A stretch of DNA of 44,513 bases from an uncultured Anaerolineae bacterium. GTDB lineage: Bacteria > Chloroflexota > Anaerolineae > Anaerolineales > Villigracilaceae. Each line of letters starts with the position of its first letter. Position 1 is the first letter of the stretch. Position numbers and translations under genes: made by a program. The DNA is taken from positions 1-44,513 of the forward strand of contig CAINXK010000078.1 of assembly GCA_903854805.1 (NCBI GenBank), given 5' to 3'. A model generated the notes under the pieces. It was not told where the DNA came from. It worked only from the letters and a program-made list of their open reading frames with translations, and searched no databases. This document shows positions 8,407-15,940 of the stretch, piece after piece.

Positions 8407-8435
8407 AAAAAAACACCCCTGCAAAAAGCCGGGGT
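8407..8435 (-). terminator. Terminator-like hairpin in the rnj leader (possible attenuator)
   Basis: On the minus strand ACCCC-G-GC, a T5 loop, GC-A-GGGGT form a stem followed directly by GTTTTTTT, a canonical intrinsic terminator. It lies about 80 nt before the rnj start codon and about 70 nt after the predicted transcription start, with no gene of its own upstream. It would therefore stop rnj transcripts unless overridden. Confidence 0.75.
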
Positions 8436-8511
8436 CGAAAAGACAGCTATAAACTGATCTATTATTTTTTAACTGCCGTTTAGGCAGGATAAATCTTCTC
8501 AAACCGATTTC

Positions 8512-8539
8512 AGTATAGCACATAAAAATGTTTTGTCAA
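8512..8539 (-). promoter_or_regulatory. Promoter of rnj
   Basis: On the minus strand TTGACA (8539-8534) and TATACT (8517-8512) are separated by 16 bp, a near-consensus sigma70 promoter. The expected start is near 8505, which gives a leader of about 175 nt. Confidence 0.8.
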
Positions 8540-8559
8540 ACGAGTCACTTTTTGGGATT

Positions 8560-8823
8560 CAGCAACAAGTCCGATAATGAAGGGAAAAGGGGGTGGACAG
8601 ATGGATGCAGACAAAAAAGATGGGTTGGATGAGAAAATTTAGCCAAAAGTATGGGAAATTGGGCCTGCGAAGCGCAACAAGTGGCAGAGAGAAACGCAAC
8701 ATGTCGGGCAAGCCGATTGGGGGCGTGGATTTTCAGCCTGGAAGAGATGGACTCAGGAGTGCAAAAAACGAACAGCAGGCGTGAGAGAACAAGCCTTCAG
8801 GCCTGCTGAAAGCTGGAACATGA
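8560..8823. other. Non-coding stretch before the livF remnant
   Basis: About 260 bp of purine-rich DNA without a supported gene. It contains a short inverted repeat, CAGCAGGC with GCCTGCTG (about 8773-8813). It may be the remains of other genes of the lost transporter locus, but no similarity is left that I can see. Confidence 0.35.
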
Positions 8824-9442
8824 GTTTTGAGAGGAGCGGAGATCGTTTGTTTGCTGGGTGGCAATACCAGCGGGAAAAGTACCACAATGAAGGTGGTGTT
8901 ATGGCTGGTCAAACCGCGCGCCGGACAGGCGTTTTTTGATGGTCGCGAAATTAGCGGCCTGGCAATTCCCAAAATCATACGACTTGGCATCGGTTCTATG
9001 CCTCAGGCGCGACGCATTTTTGCCAATATGACTGTGCGCTTATCAGCGCAATGACCAGGCTGCGATTGCTGAAGATTACGAACGAACCCTGGAGTTTTTT
9101 CCGCGCTTGAAAGAGCGTCTGACCCAGCGCGGCGGGGTACCGAGCGGTGGTGAGCAGCAGATGCTCGCTTTTGGGCGCGCGCTGATGAGCCGTCCGCGCC
9201 TGATCTGCATGGATGAGCCGACGATGGGTTTATCCCCGGCTTTTGTGGATCTTATACTGGATATGATCCAACTCATCAACCAGCAGGGCATTACGATTTT
9301 CATGGTTGAGCAAAATGCCAACCTGGCATTGCAAATTGCGCATCGCGGCTATGTGCTGCAGAACGGTCACGTGGTTCTTGATGGACCAGCCCGCCATCTT
9401 CTGGATAGCCCGGAAGTGCAGGATGCCTATTTGGGCGGGTAG
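8824..9442 (+). pseudogene. livF: livF pseudogene (branched-chain amino acid ABC transporter ATPase)
   Basis: The remains of a LivF-type ATPase. One frame gives Walker A GGNTSGKST and the LivF-typical SMPQARRIFANMTV, then stops at 9054. A second frame from about 9041 continues with AYQRNDQAAIAEDYERTL, FFPRLKERL, the signature SGGEQQML, Walker B LICMDEPTMGLSP, the switch His region VEQNANLAL and ends DAYLGG, as LivF does. The N-terminal 20-25 residues are gone (in-frame stop at 8821). The ENLLMG-like stretch expected between the halves is deleted with a frameshift near 9037-9041. No livG, livH, livM or livJ is adjacent, so the gene is an isolated relic. Confidence 0.92.
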
Positions 9443-9514
9443 GCCGAGAAAAATATTTAAAGATAGTGATAAAACACAATTCCGGGGAATAATTCAGAAT
9501 TCAGCTCTTGAATA

Positions 9515-9543
9515 TTGACAAATATTATATAACTGAATATACT
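9515..9543 (+). promoter_or_regulatory. Promoter of the first Rrf2 gene
   Basis: TTGACA (9515-9520) and TATACT (9538-9543) with a 17-bp spacer. The predicted start lies near 9550, directly before the palindrome at 9556-9572. Confidence 0.8.
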
Positions 9544-9555
9544 TTGAATATAAGT

Positions 9556-9572
9556 CCTATTGAATTAGTAGG
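9556..9572 (+). promoter_or_regulatory. Predicted Rrf2 operator, site 1
   Basis: CCTATTGAATTAGTAGG, an imperfect palindrome with half-site CCTAyTrA, lies just after the predicted transcription start and covers the ribosome-binding region of the first Rrf2 gene. Nearly the same sequence occurs at 20930-20946 and 21369-21385 beside the second Rrf2 gene. Confidence 0.65.
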
Positions 9573-9583
9573 TATTAAAAAAC

Positions 9584-10096
9584 ATGCATCTTACAAAACA
9601 CCATGAATACGGTCTTTGGTCGATGATTTTGCTGGCAAGCCGGTCCAAACCGGAAGCGCCTCAAGTGGTTGTGCAGTCCAGAGAGATTTCGCAAGTTGAG
9701 GATATCTCCCCCAAGTTTCTTGAGCATATTTTACTGATGCTCAAGAAAGCGGGACTGCTGTACAGCAAGACAGGCGCTGGGGGAGGTTATTCCCTCTCTC
9801 GCCCCGCATACCAGATTACCCTGGGACAGATCATCCGTGCGCTGGATGGCAGGCTGGAGCCGATTAAATGCGTGAGTAAGTCTTCTCGCGAACTTTGTCC
9901 CTGTCCGCGTGAAGACACCTGTGGTGTGCGCATGGTCATGAGCGATGTTTATGACTCAATTTCCAATATCCTCGATCATACATCGCTGGAAGACGTCTCC
10001 AATCGCGTGACCAGGAAAAAAGAAATGTTGAACAAAAACCCGATTCATGAAAATGCCGCTATGCTACTTTCTCAAAAAGTGGACTTTACAATCTGA
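9584..10096 (+). CDS. Rrf2 family transcriptional regulator with four cysteines
   Basis: A 170-residue Rrf2/IscR-family regulator: N-terminal winged helix-turn-helix (about 1-85, with GGGYSLSRP at the wing) and a C-terminal segment with Cys96, Cys105, Cys107 and Cys113. Rrf2 proteins with three or more Cys here usually carry a 2Fe-2S or 4Fe-4S cluster, so this one may sense Fe-S status, redox state or sulfur species. The promoter and an overlapping palindrome upstream suggest autorepression. It lies 19 nt before the PstS-like gene and is probably co-transcribed with it. The signal it senses cannot be read from sequence. Confidence 0.92.
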   Translation: MHLTKHHEYGLWSMILLASRSKPEAPQVVVQSREISQVEDISPKFLEHILLMLKKAGLLYSKTGAGGGYSLSRPAYQITLGQIIRALDGRLEPIKCVSKSSRELCPCPREDTCGVRMVMSDVYDSISNILDHTSLEDVSNRVTRKKEMLNKNPIHENAAMLLSQKVDFTI

Positions 10097-10115
10097 AAAT
10101 GTATAGGAGAAGAAA

Positions 10116-11150
10116 ATGAAAACCAGAACCATGAATATCCTGATTGTTTTGATAACAGTAGCCTCGCTGACCCTGGCTGCTTGTGGAAGCGCCGCTGCTC
10201 CCGTTCCAACCGAAGTTTCTGCGGCTCAAGCCGCAGTCGCAACAGAAGCGCCGGCTGCCACTGCTGTTCCAACGGTAGAACCCCTGAAAGGTACCATTGC
10301 CGTTTCCGGAGCTTTCGCACTTTACCCGATGATGACCGTTTGGGCTGAAGAATTCAAGAAACTTCACCCGGATGTGGAGTTTGATGTTCAAGGTGGTGGC
10401 GCAGGCAAGGGCATGACCGACACGATTGCCGGCGCGGTCGATCTTGGCATGATTTCGCGCAGTATCAAACCGGAAGAAGAATCCAAGGGCATTTTCTGGC
10501 TGGCTGTTACGAAGGATGCAGTTTTCCCGGTAATCAGTGATAAAAATCCTGTTGCCGCCGATCTCATCGCCAAAGGCATTAGCCCTGAAACCTTTAAAAA
10601 GATTTTCATCACTGGTGAGATCAAGACCTGGGGTGAAGTGGTTGGGAAACCTGAAGTTACTGACGAAATCCATGTCTATACTCGCTCGGATGCCTGCGGA
10701 GCCGGAGAGATGTGGGCCAAGTTCTCGGGTGGCAAAGTGCAGGACGACATTCAGGGCATCGGTATCAATGGCGAGCCTGGGCTGGTCGACACTGTCATCA
10801 AGGATCCTTTGGGAATTGGTTACAGCAATTTGAACAGCGTTTTTGATCTCTCCAACGGTGGTCTTGTCCAGGGAACGATTGTCACGCCGGTGGATGTCAA
10901 TAAAAACGGTCAAGCTGATGCTGATGAATACTACAAGACCACAAACGAAGCGGTTGCGGCTGTGGCTTCCGGAAAATATCCTTCACCTCCTTCGCGCTTT
11001 GAGAACCTTGCTACCAAAGGCAAACCCAGTGGATTGGTTCTGGCCTTCATTCAATGGATTTTGACCGACGGGCAACAATATCTTGGCAAGGCTGGGTATG
11101 TGCCGCTTACCCCGGAACAACAGGCAGAATCACTCGCAAAACTTAGATAA
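10116..11150 (+). CDS. PstS-like substrate-binding lipoprotein
   Basis: A 344-residue extracytoplasmic binding protein of the PBP-like phosphate group. It has a lipoprotein signal ending LTLAAC (Cys23), then an Ala/Pro/Thr-rich linker to about residue 58, then the binding domain with AVSGAFALYPMM, the GGGAGKGM phosphate-loop-like motif, VDLGMISR and TRSDACGAGE. AGGAGA precedes the ATG. No pstC, pstA or pstB follows, so it must use a transporter elsewhere or act as a sensor. Its position behind an Rrf2 regulator and before a sulfur operon is unusual for a phosphate protein, so the ligand may be another oxyanion. Confidence 0.85.
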   Translation: MKTRTMNILIVLITVASLTLAACGSAAAPVPTEVSAAQAAVATEAPAATAVPTVEPLKGTIAVSGAFALYPMMTVWAEEFKKLHPDVEFDVQGGGAGKGMTDTIAGAVDLGMISRSIKPEEESKGIFWLAVTKDAVFPVISDKNPVAADLIAKGISPETFKKIFITGEIKTWGEVVGKPEVTDEIHVYTRSDACGAGEMWAKFSGGKVQDDIQGIGINGEPGLVDTVIKDPLGIGYSNLNSVFDLSNGGLVQGTIVTPVDVNKNGQADADEYYKTTNEAVAAVASGKYPSPPSRFENLATKGKPSGLVLAFIQWILTDGQQYLGKAGYVPLTPEQQAESLAKLR

Positions 11151-11194
11151 CGTCAGCAATGGCTAAGTTGCCATCCGAATAGAGAAGGTTTTTT

Positions 11195-11228
11195 GGTGAT
11201 TTTGCCGCCTTTAGGCGGCAAAATCACC
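11195..11228. terminator. 15-bp perfect hairpin after the PstS-like gene
   Basis: GGTGATTTTGCCGCC pairs perfectly with 11214-11228 around a TTTA loop. A T6 run precedes it and none follows. It is the likely 3' end structure of the Rrf2-pstS-like transcript. Confidence 0.75.
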
Positions 11229-11280
11229 ACTTGCAAGAAAAACCAACGAGTATTTCGCGCGCCAAGCAAGTCGAGCCAAC

Positions 11281-11311
11281 TAAAATCAAAGGCCGCTTTC
11301 CTTTGATTTTA
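11281..11311. terminator. Second hairpin, before the sulfur operon
   Basis: TAAAATCAAAGG pairs perfectly with 11300-11311 around a 7-nt loop, followed by TATTT. It lies 57 nt before the next start codon. It may be a second terminator or a leader structure of the sulfur operon. Confidence 0.6.
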
Positions 11312-11368
11312 TATTTCGGCTGAAATACTACAAAAACGATATTATAAATAATAAAAGGAGATTGACTA

Positions 11369-12841
11369 ATGCAAATTACCCTTTCAACATTACAGGTGGA
11401 TATAACCCCGGAAAAACCATTGAAAGGTCTATACGTAAAGCAATTTGTGGATGAGAACCTGGGAAATTCCTCTTACCTGATCGCATCGGAAGAAACCGGT
11501 GACGCCGCGGTGATTGACCCGCAGCGTGATGTAGAGAAGTACTTGCAAACGGCGGATGGATTGGGTTTCAGGGTGGGTTACGCGTTGGATTCGCACCTGC
11601 ACGCGGATTTTGTCTCCGGGGCGCATGAACTGGCTCACCGACTCGGGATTGCGCACCAGAACCAAAAATTCCAGATCGGCGCGAGTGCGGCTGCTGCGGC
11701 AGAGTTCAAGCATATCGCGCTCAAGGATGGCGACCAGCTCACCCTTGGGCATCTCTCGATTGGCATCCTATCCACCCCTGGGCACACCCCAGAACATATC
11801 AGTTTCGCGGCCTATGCCGCTAAAAGTGAGACACCTGGCGCGCTGTTCAGCGGCGGCTCTTTGATCGTCGGTGGAACCGGACGCCCGGACCTGCTCGGTC
11901 ACGAACATACCGTGCCACTGGCCCATGATCTTTATCACACGCTGCATAAAAAGATTTCGCTCCTGCCCGATGATGTCATCGTCTATCCGACACATGGCGC
12001 CGGATCCTTCTGTAATACGACTTCCAGCGGGGCGCGCGTCACCACCATTGGGCAGGAACGCCAGACCAACCCGTTTTTCCAATTGACAGCTGAAGAAGCC
12101 TTTGTCATGCGTGCCACCACCGGACTTTCCAATTACCCCACCTATTACCGCCATTCGAGGGCTGTAAACCGTAAAGGTGCGCGCATTTTGGGCGGGGTGC
12201 CGATTCTGGCAGCTCTCCGGCCGAGCGAAGTCCAGAGAGAAATCCATTCAGGCGCTGTGGTGATAGACGTTCGCACCAGCCGCATGTTCATCGCCGGGCA
12301 CATCCCCAATGCTTATGGCATTCCGCTTGTCACGCCGCTGACTACCTGGGCTGGCTGGGTCGTGCCGTTCGGTTCGCCGATCGTGCTGGTGGCGGATACT
12401 CCTGAGCAACGATCTGAGGCGGTGCTGCAATTGATTCGCATCGGCTATGATGATTTGCGTGGCTACCTGGCTGGTGGGCTGGGTGCCTGGCAAGGGGCGG
12501 GCTTCTCTGTGGCTCGCTGGAAATCTGTTTCTGCCCGCGATTTGCATACCTGGTTGGCTGAGCCGGAAAAACCGTTTGTGCTGGATGTGCGCTACAACAG
12601 AGAATGGGCGCAGGGCCATATCGCTGGCGCGCGGCATGTGGAAGCAGGCTCGTTGCCAGAAGTCGCCCGGGCGGTGCTGCCGGATGACCGCCCGCTGGTG
12701 GTGCACTGCGCGCGCGGCAACCGTTCAACTGTGGCACTCTCAATTTTGGAGCAAATGGGTTTCAAAAATCTGGTTGCACTCGAAGATGGAATTGCCAGTT
12801 GGGTTGATGCCGGCTTTGAAACCTTGCAGGGAGGCGAATAA
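11369..12841 (+). CDS. Persulfide dioxygenase-rhodanese fusion (CstB/ETHE1-like)
   Basis: A 490-residue three-domain protein: MBL-fold persulfide dioxygenase (about 20-250, with HLHAD at 76-80, GHTPEH and a YPTHGAGSFC segment), a first rhodanese domain (about 275-380) and a second one (about 390-485). The first rhodanese lacks the catalytic Cys (loop LVADTPEQ); the second keeps it (Cys447 in HCARGNRS). This is the plan of CstB-type enzymes, which oxidise persulfides to sulfite and join it to sulfur as thiosulfate. AAAAGGAG lies upstream of the ATG. It heads a four-gene operon and likely detoxifies sulfide-derived persulfides. Confidence 0.92.
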   Translation: MQITLSTLQVDITPEKPLKGLYVKQFVDENLGNSSYLIASEETGDAAVIDPQRDVEKYLQTADGLGFRVGYALDSHLHADFVSGAHELAHRLGIAHQNQKFQIGASAAAAAEFKHIALKDGDQLTLGHLSIGILSTPGHTPEHISFAAYAAKSETPGALFSGGSLIVGGTGRPDLLGHEHTVPLAHDLYHTLHKKISLLPDDVIVYPTHGAGSFCNTTSSGARVTTIGQERQTNPFFQLTAEEAFVMRATTGLSNYPTYYRHSRAVNRKGARILGGVPILAALRPSEVQREIHSGAVVIDVRTSRMFIAGHIPNAYGIPLVTPLTTWAGWVVPFGSPIVLVADTPEQRSEAVLQLIRIGYDDLRGYLAGGLGAWQGAGFSVARWKSVSARDLHTWLAEPEKPFVLDVRYNREWAQGHIAGARHVEAGSLPEVARAVLPDDRPLVVHCARGNRSTVALSILEQMGFKNLVALEDGIASWVDAGFETLQGGE

Positions 12842-12842
12842 C

Positions 12843-14228
12843 ATGAGTCTCGAACTGCCTTTTGATGTGGCAGTAATTGGCGCCGGTGCGAGCGGGGCAT
12901 TGTTGGCAGCGCAGTTCAGCCGCTTGGCCCCTGCTGGTGCGCGATTGGCCCTGATTGGCGTCGGCGAACGCCCGGCGCGCGGCGTGGCCTATGAGGCGCC
13001 TTATCGCGCCAACCTGCTCAATGTCCCAGCGGGCAACATGAGCGCATTCCCGGATGATCGCGAACACTTTCTGAGCTGGCTTGCGGAGCGTATGCCTGCC
13101 GCAGATGACACAACCTTTGCCCAACGCCGCTTGTATGGCGACTATCTCGCCAGTGTTCTTGGGCACGCCCTGCGCAGCGAAGCAATTGTGCCGGTAAAAG
13201 GAAACGCCATCCAATTGACCCAGCAAGCCGGCCTATGGCGTGTCCTCCTGGATAATGGCCTGGCAATTGAGACTCACGCAGTTGTATTGGCCACCGGCAA
13301 TCTGCTAATGCCCGGCGACCCTTTGGATGTGAGCCGAATCGCCCATTTCTATCGGCGCAACCCGTGGGCTGCGGGCGTGCTGGATGGGTTGGATGCGGAC
13401 GCGCCTGTGCTGTTGATCGGCACTGGCCTGACCATGGTGGACGTGGTGCTTTCCCTGCGAGAGAGCGGTCACCGTGGCCCAATCCATGCTGTTTCACGGC
13501 ACGGACGGCTTTATCAACGCCATCAAACCCACCCGGCCCGCCCAATGGCCCAGGTTCCCCATGACTTTCGATCCCCGCTTGGGGCGCTACGCTGGCTGCG
13601 CAGCGAGATTGAACGAGACCTGCAAAATGGCGGTGATTGGCGCACAGTGATTGACAGTCTGCGTCCGCACACCGCTGCCATCTGGCAGGGTTGGAGCATG
13701 GCACAGCGCGCATCCTTCCTGCGCCATACCCGCAACCTGTGGGATATTCACCGCCATCGTATGGCTCCAGAAATCGCTGCTCAATTGGACGAATTGATGG
13801 TCCTGGGTGTGCTTCGCATCCATGCCGGGCGGATTGTGCAGGCCAGCTCAGATGGTACGGCTGCGACGATCAGATTGCGCACTGCGCATACGCAGGTGAC
13901 TTTTACTTTACAAGTGGCGCGGGTAATCAACTGCAGCGGTCCGGGACGTGATTACGCCAAAGCCGAACTGCCCCTGGTGGCTCAGATGCGCCAGCAAGGC
14001 TGGTTAACCCCCGACCCGCTGCGGTTGGGGGTTGAGACCGGTCCCGATGGACAGCTGGTTGATGCGTCTGGCTGCCCGGTCGCGGGTCTTTTCACACTCG
14101 GTCCACTGCGGATCCCCGGCCTGTGGGAATCCATCGCTATTCCGGAAATCCGCAGCCAGGCGCTGGATCTGGCAAAGTTACTTGTTCGTGAATTTGTTGA
14201 AACCCCGGCACTTTCCGACGGAAATTGA
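12843..14228 (+). CDS. FAD/NAD(P)-binding protein (YdhS-like, PF13454)
   Basis: A 461-residue flavoprotein-like protein. A Rossmann dinucleotide motif DVAVIGAGASGALLA starts at residue 8, followed by RGVAYE and LLNVPAGNMSAFPDD, typical of the PF13454 family, and a second nucleotide motif VLLIGTGLTMVDVVLSL near 180. A C-terminal NCSGPGRDY segment follows. The ATG is 1 nt after the stop of the persulfide dioxygenase, so translation is coupled. Members often sit beside sulfur-transfer genes; a role in oxidising or reducing a sulfur carrier is inferred, and the substrate is unknown. Confidence 0.85.
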   Translation: MSLELPFDVAVIGAGASGALLAAQFSRLAPAGARLALIGVGERPARGVAYEAPYRANLLNVPAGNMSAFPDDREHFLSWLAERMPAADDTTFAQRRLYGDYLASVLGHALRSEAIVPVKGNAIQLTQQAGLWRVLLDNGLAIETHAVVLATGNLLMPGDPLDVSRIAHFYRRNPWAAGVLDGLDADAPVLLIGTGLTMVDVVLSLRESGHRGPIHAVSRHGRLYQRHQTHPARPMAQVPHDFRSPLGALRWLRSEIERDLQNGGDWRTVIDSLRPHTAAIWQGWSMAQRASFLRHTRNLWDIHRHRMAPEIAAQLDELMVLGVLRIHAGRIVQASSDGTAATIRLRTAHTQVTFTLQVARVINCSGPGRDYAKAELPLVAQMRQQGWLTPDPLRLGVETGPDGQLVDASGCPVAGLFTLGPLRIPGLWESIAIPEIRSQALDLAKLLVREFVETPALSDGN

Positions 14229-14314
14229 TCATCAGGATGCTGAACTTGACGTCCAAGGGCGCGCAGCCCAGCATGGGTAGACTTTATCTCACAAATATGA
14301 AAAGGAATCGGAAA

Positions 14315-14800
14315 ATGACAGCTGTAAACCTTCAGAAAGTGGACCACTCGGCCCTCAAAGCCAATCAATTAACCATCATTCTTCTCAATATTCTTGCTTT
14401 TATTTTCAACCTGCCCATCCTGGCCGCTTTTGTTGCGGTTGTCATGGGAGTGGGTTCGCTGCTAAAATTCCCTGGCTTTGTCCTACTCTACCGGCATGTG
14501 TATAAACCGCTGGGTTTGCTCAAACCGGATGTGCTCGACGATAATCCTGAGCCGCACCGCTTCGCCCAATTTCTGGGCTTTGCGTTTATGGCAGTTGGCT
14601 CTGCAGCGCTGTTCCTGGGTGCCGGCATTTTGGGCTGGATGCTGGTCTGGCTGGTTGTGGCCCTGGCCGCGCTCAATGCCTTTGGCGGTTTTTGCGTGGG
14701 CTGCGCCGTGTATTACTGGCTGGGCATTATAAAAATACCCGGCTTTACCAAAACTCCGCCAGCTGGAATTTTCCCGGGTATGAAACCCAAAGTAAGATAA
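14315..14800 (+). CDS. DUF4395 membrane protein
   Basis: A 161-residue membrane protein with about four hydrophobic segments and a CVGC pair inside the last one, matching the DUF4395 family (PF14340). I chose the ATG at 14315 because AAAGGAA lies upstream; in-frame ATGs further upstream lack a site. It follows the FAD protein by 86 nt and precedes a thioredoxin by 4 nt. Members are often found with rhodaneses and thioredoxins, so a role in carrying reducing power or sulfur at the membrane is plausible. No function is established. Confidence 0.85.
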   Translation: MTAVNLQKVDHSALKANQLTIILLNILAFIFNLPILAAFVAVVMGVGSLLKFPGFVLLYRHVYKPLGLLKPDVLDDNPEPHRFAQFLGFAFMAVGSAALFLGAGILGWMLVWLVVALAALNAFGGFCVGCAVYYWLGIIKIPGFTKTPPAGIFPGMKPKVR

Positions 14801-14804
14801 CGAT

Positions 14805-15203
14805 ATGGATATCTTGACCCGCGCCGTGATTGCGCTGCTGCTCATATTGGGCAGTCTGAGCCTGGTCCGGTTTTATCAACGCTGGCTGCGGCAACGCGCC
14901 TTCGGACTGCTAACGGAACTGGGATCGCTGCGCCCTGGGGCCTTTGTGCTGGTCTATTTCACCACGCCAAACTGCGTTCCCTGTAAGACAGTGCAACGTC
15001 CGGCGATTAACAGATTAAGCCAGATCCTGGGAGAGAGATTGCAAGTGCTGGAAATCGATGCCAGTCAGCAGTCGGAGGTTGCCAGTCGTTGGGGCGTGTT
15101 GAGTGTGCCAACCACCTTTGTGATTGGCACTAGGGGTGATGTGCGGCATGTAAATCATGGTGTGACCAGGGCAGAACAATTACTCACTCAGTTCCATGAT
15201 TGA
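14805..15203 (+). CDS. Membrane-anchored thioredoxin-like protein
   Basis: A 132-residue protein with one N-terminal membrane segment (about 7-22) and a thioredoxin domain carrying the redox pair Cys57-Val-Pro-Cys60 and a cis-Pro loop SVPTTF. It is the last gene of the sulfur operon, 4 nt after the DUF4395 gene. The likely job is to reduce disulfides or take persulfide sulfur at the membrane, with the DUF4395 protein as partner. The side of the membrane is not certain: positive charges after the segment favour a cytoplasmic domain. Confidence 0.88.
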   Translation: MDILTRAVIALLLILGSLSLVRFYQRWLRQRAFGLLTELGSLRPGAFVLVYFTTPNCVPCKTVQRPAINRLSQILGERLQVLEIDASQQSEVASRWGVLSVPTTFVIGTRGDVRHVNHGVTRAEQLLTQFHD

Positions 15204-15394
15204 CGTTTAGGATACTGTCGATTAAGGGCTGGAGATTAGGATCTTCAATATTCATCACCACCCTTACCCCGCCAACCAGCCTCCATGTAGGTTAGGGGTG
15301 GAACATTCGTGACAGCCAGGATATATTGCCCGAACAGACATTTTCAGGCAATTGATACCTGCCTGCAAGACAGATCCTACCCTGACAGAAGCGA

Positions 15395-15781
15395 TTACAT
15401 AATCTGATGTGAACGGGGATCGAAGTGGACGGAAGCTGTTATCAAATCTTTCAAATCATCCCAGGGGGCAAGAGCGAAGGAGGTAATCCGCACAATTTTT
15501 TTGTAACGGCGTTCGCCTGTGAAAAGGCCTTTGGGGTCCGGCAGAAAAGCCCCGTGAATGAAAGCCAGTTCGATGTGTTCTTGAATAATCAAAATCTGGC
15601 AAATACCTGCACTCACGGGTCCTCCGCGCCGGGCATCGTAAATGATAAAGCCTTTATTACGGAATTCTTCAGCTGCATCGGGTGCAAGCGTTGCAACGAT
15701 ATTTCTTAACTCCAGGATAATATCCTGTAATTCAGGGGAGATGTGTTCAAGGATTTTTTCGACTGTAAGGGTTGAGAGCAT
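15395..15781 (-). CDS. DUF1801 family protein
   Basis: A 128-residue protein of the DUF1801/YdhG-like family (PF08818). It shows the family's pattern of an N-terminal helix (ILEHISPELQDIILELR), a central beta sheet with AAEEFRNKGFIIYDAR and IELAFIHGA, and a late YKKIVRITS segment. I prefer the ATG at 15781 to the GTG at 15790, with TTAGGTG upstream. It is monocistronic, and the 190 bp between its end and the thioredoxin gene hold nothing I can identify. The function of the family is unsettled. Confidence 0.8.
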   Translation of the reverse strand: MLSTLTVEKILEHISPELQDIILELRNIVATLAPDAAEEFRNKGFIIYDARRGGPVSAGICQILIIQEHIELAFIHGAFLPDPKGLFTGERRYKKIVRITSFALAPWDDLKDLITASVHFDPRSHQIM

Positions 15782-15905
15782 CGCGATCACCTAAAAATAG
15801 TATAGCACTGGCAAGCAGGCCGAATATTAAAATGGTTGTTGCTTTTTTTTACTGCCTGAAACTGAGAGTGTGATGATTTGATACGTTAATCTCCGGAAAA
15901 TATTC

Positions 15906-15934
15906 TTGATAGTATACCGTCTGGACGGTATACT
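15906..15934 (+). promoter_or_regulatory. tetR promoter with overlapping palindromic operator
   Basis: TTGATA (15906-15911) and TATACT (15929-15934) are 17 bp apart. The spacer and -10 are filled by a palindrome with perfect 11-bp arms, AGTATACCGTC and GACGGTATACT (15911-15934). Transcription is predicted to start at or next to the GTG start codon at 15941, so the mRNA may be leaderless. Confidence 0.8.
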
Positions 15935-15940
15935 GTTTTT

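Noticed and set aside
8773..8813. CRISPR- or repeat-like signal from the CAGCAGGC/GCCTGCTG pair
   Set aside because: A single short inverted pair with no repeated units. No CRISPR array is seen anywhere in the window.
10086..10913. 275-codon minus-strand frame
   Set aside because: It is antisense to the PstS-like lipoprotein gene, which has a clear signal peptide, motifs and ribosome-binding site.
12447..12842. N-terminal extension of the FAD/NAD(P) protein overlapping the persulfide dioxygenase gene
   Set aside because: The extension reads through the rhodanese domain in another frame. The real ATG at 12843 directly follows the upstream stop and begins a normal Rossmann fold.
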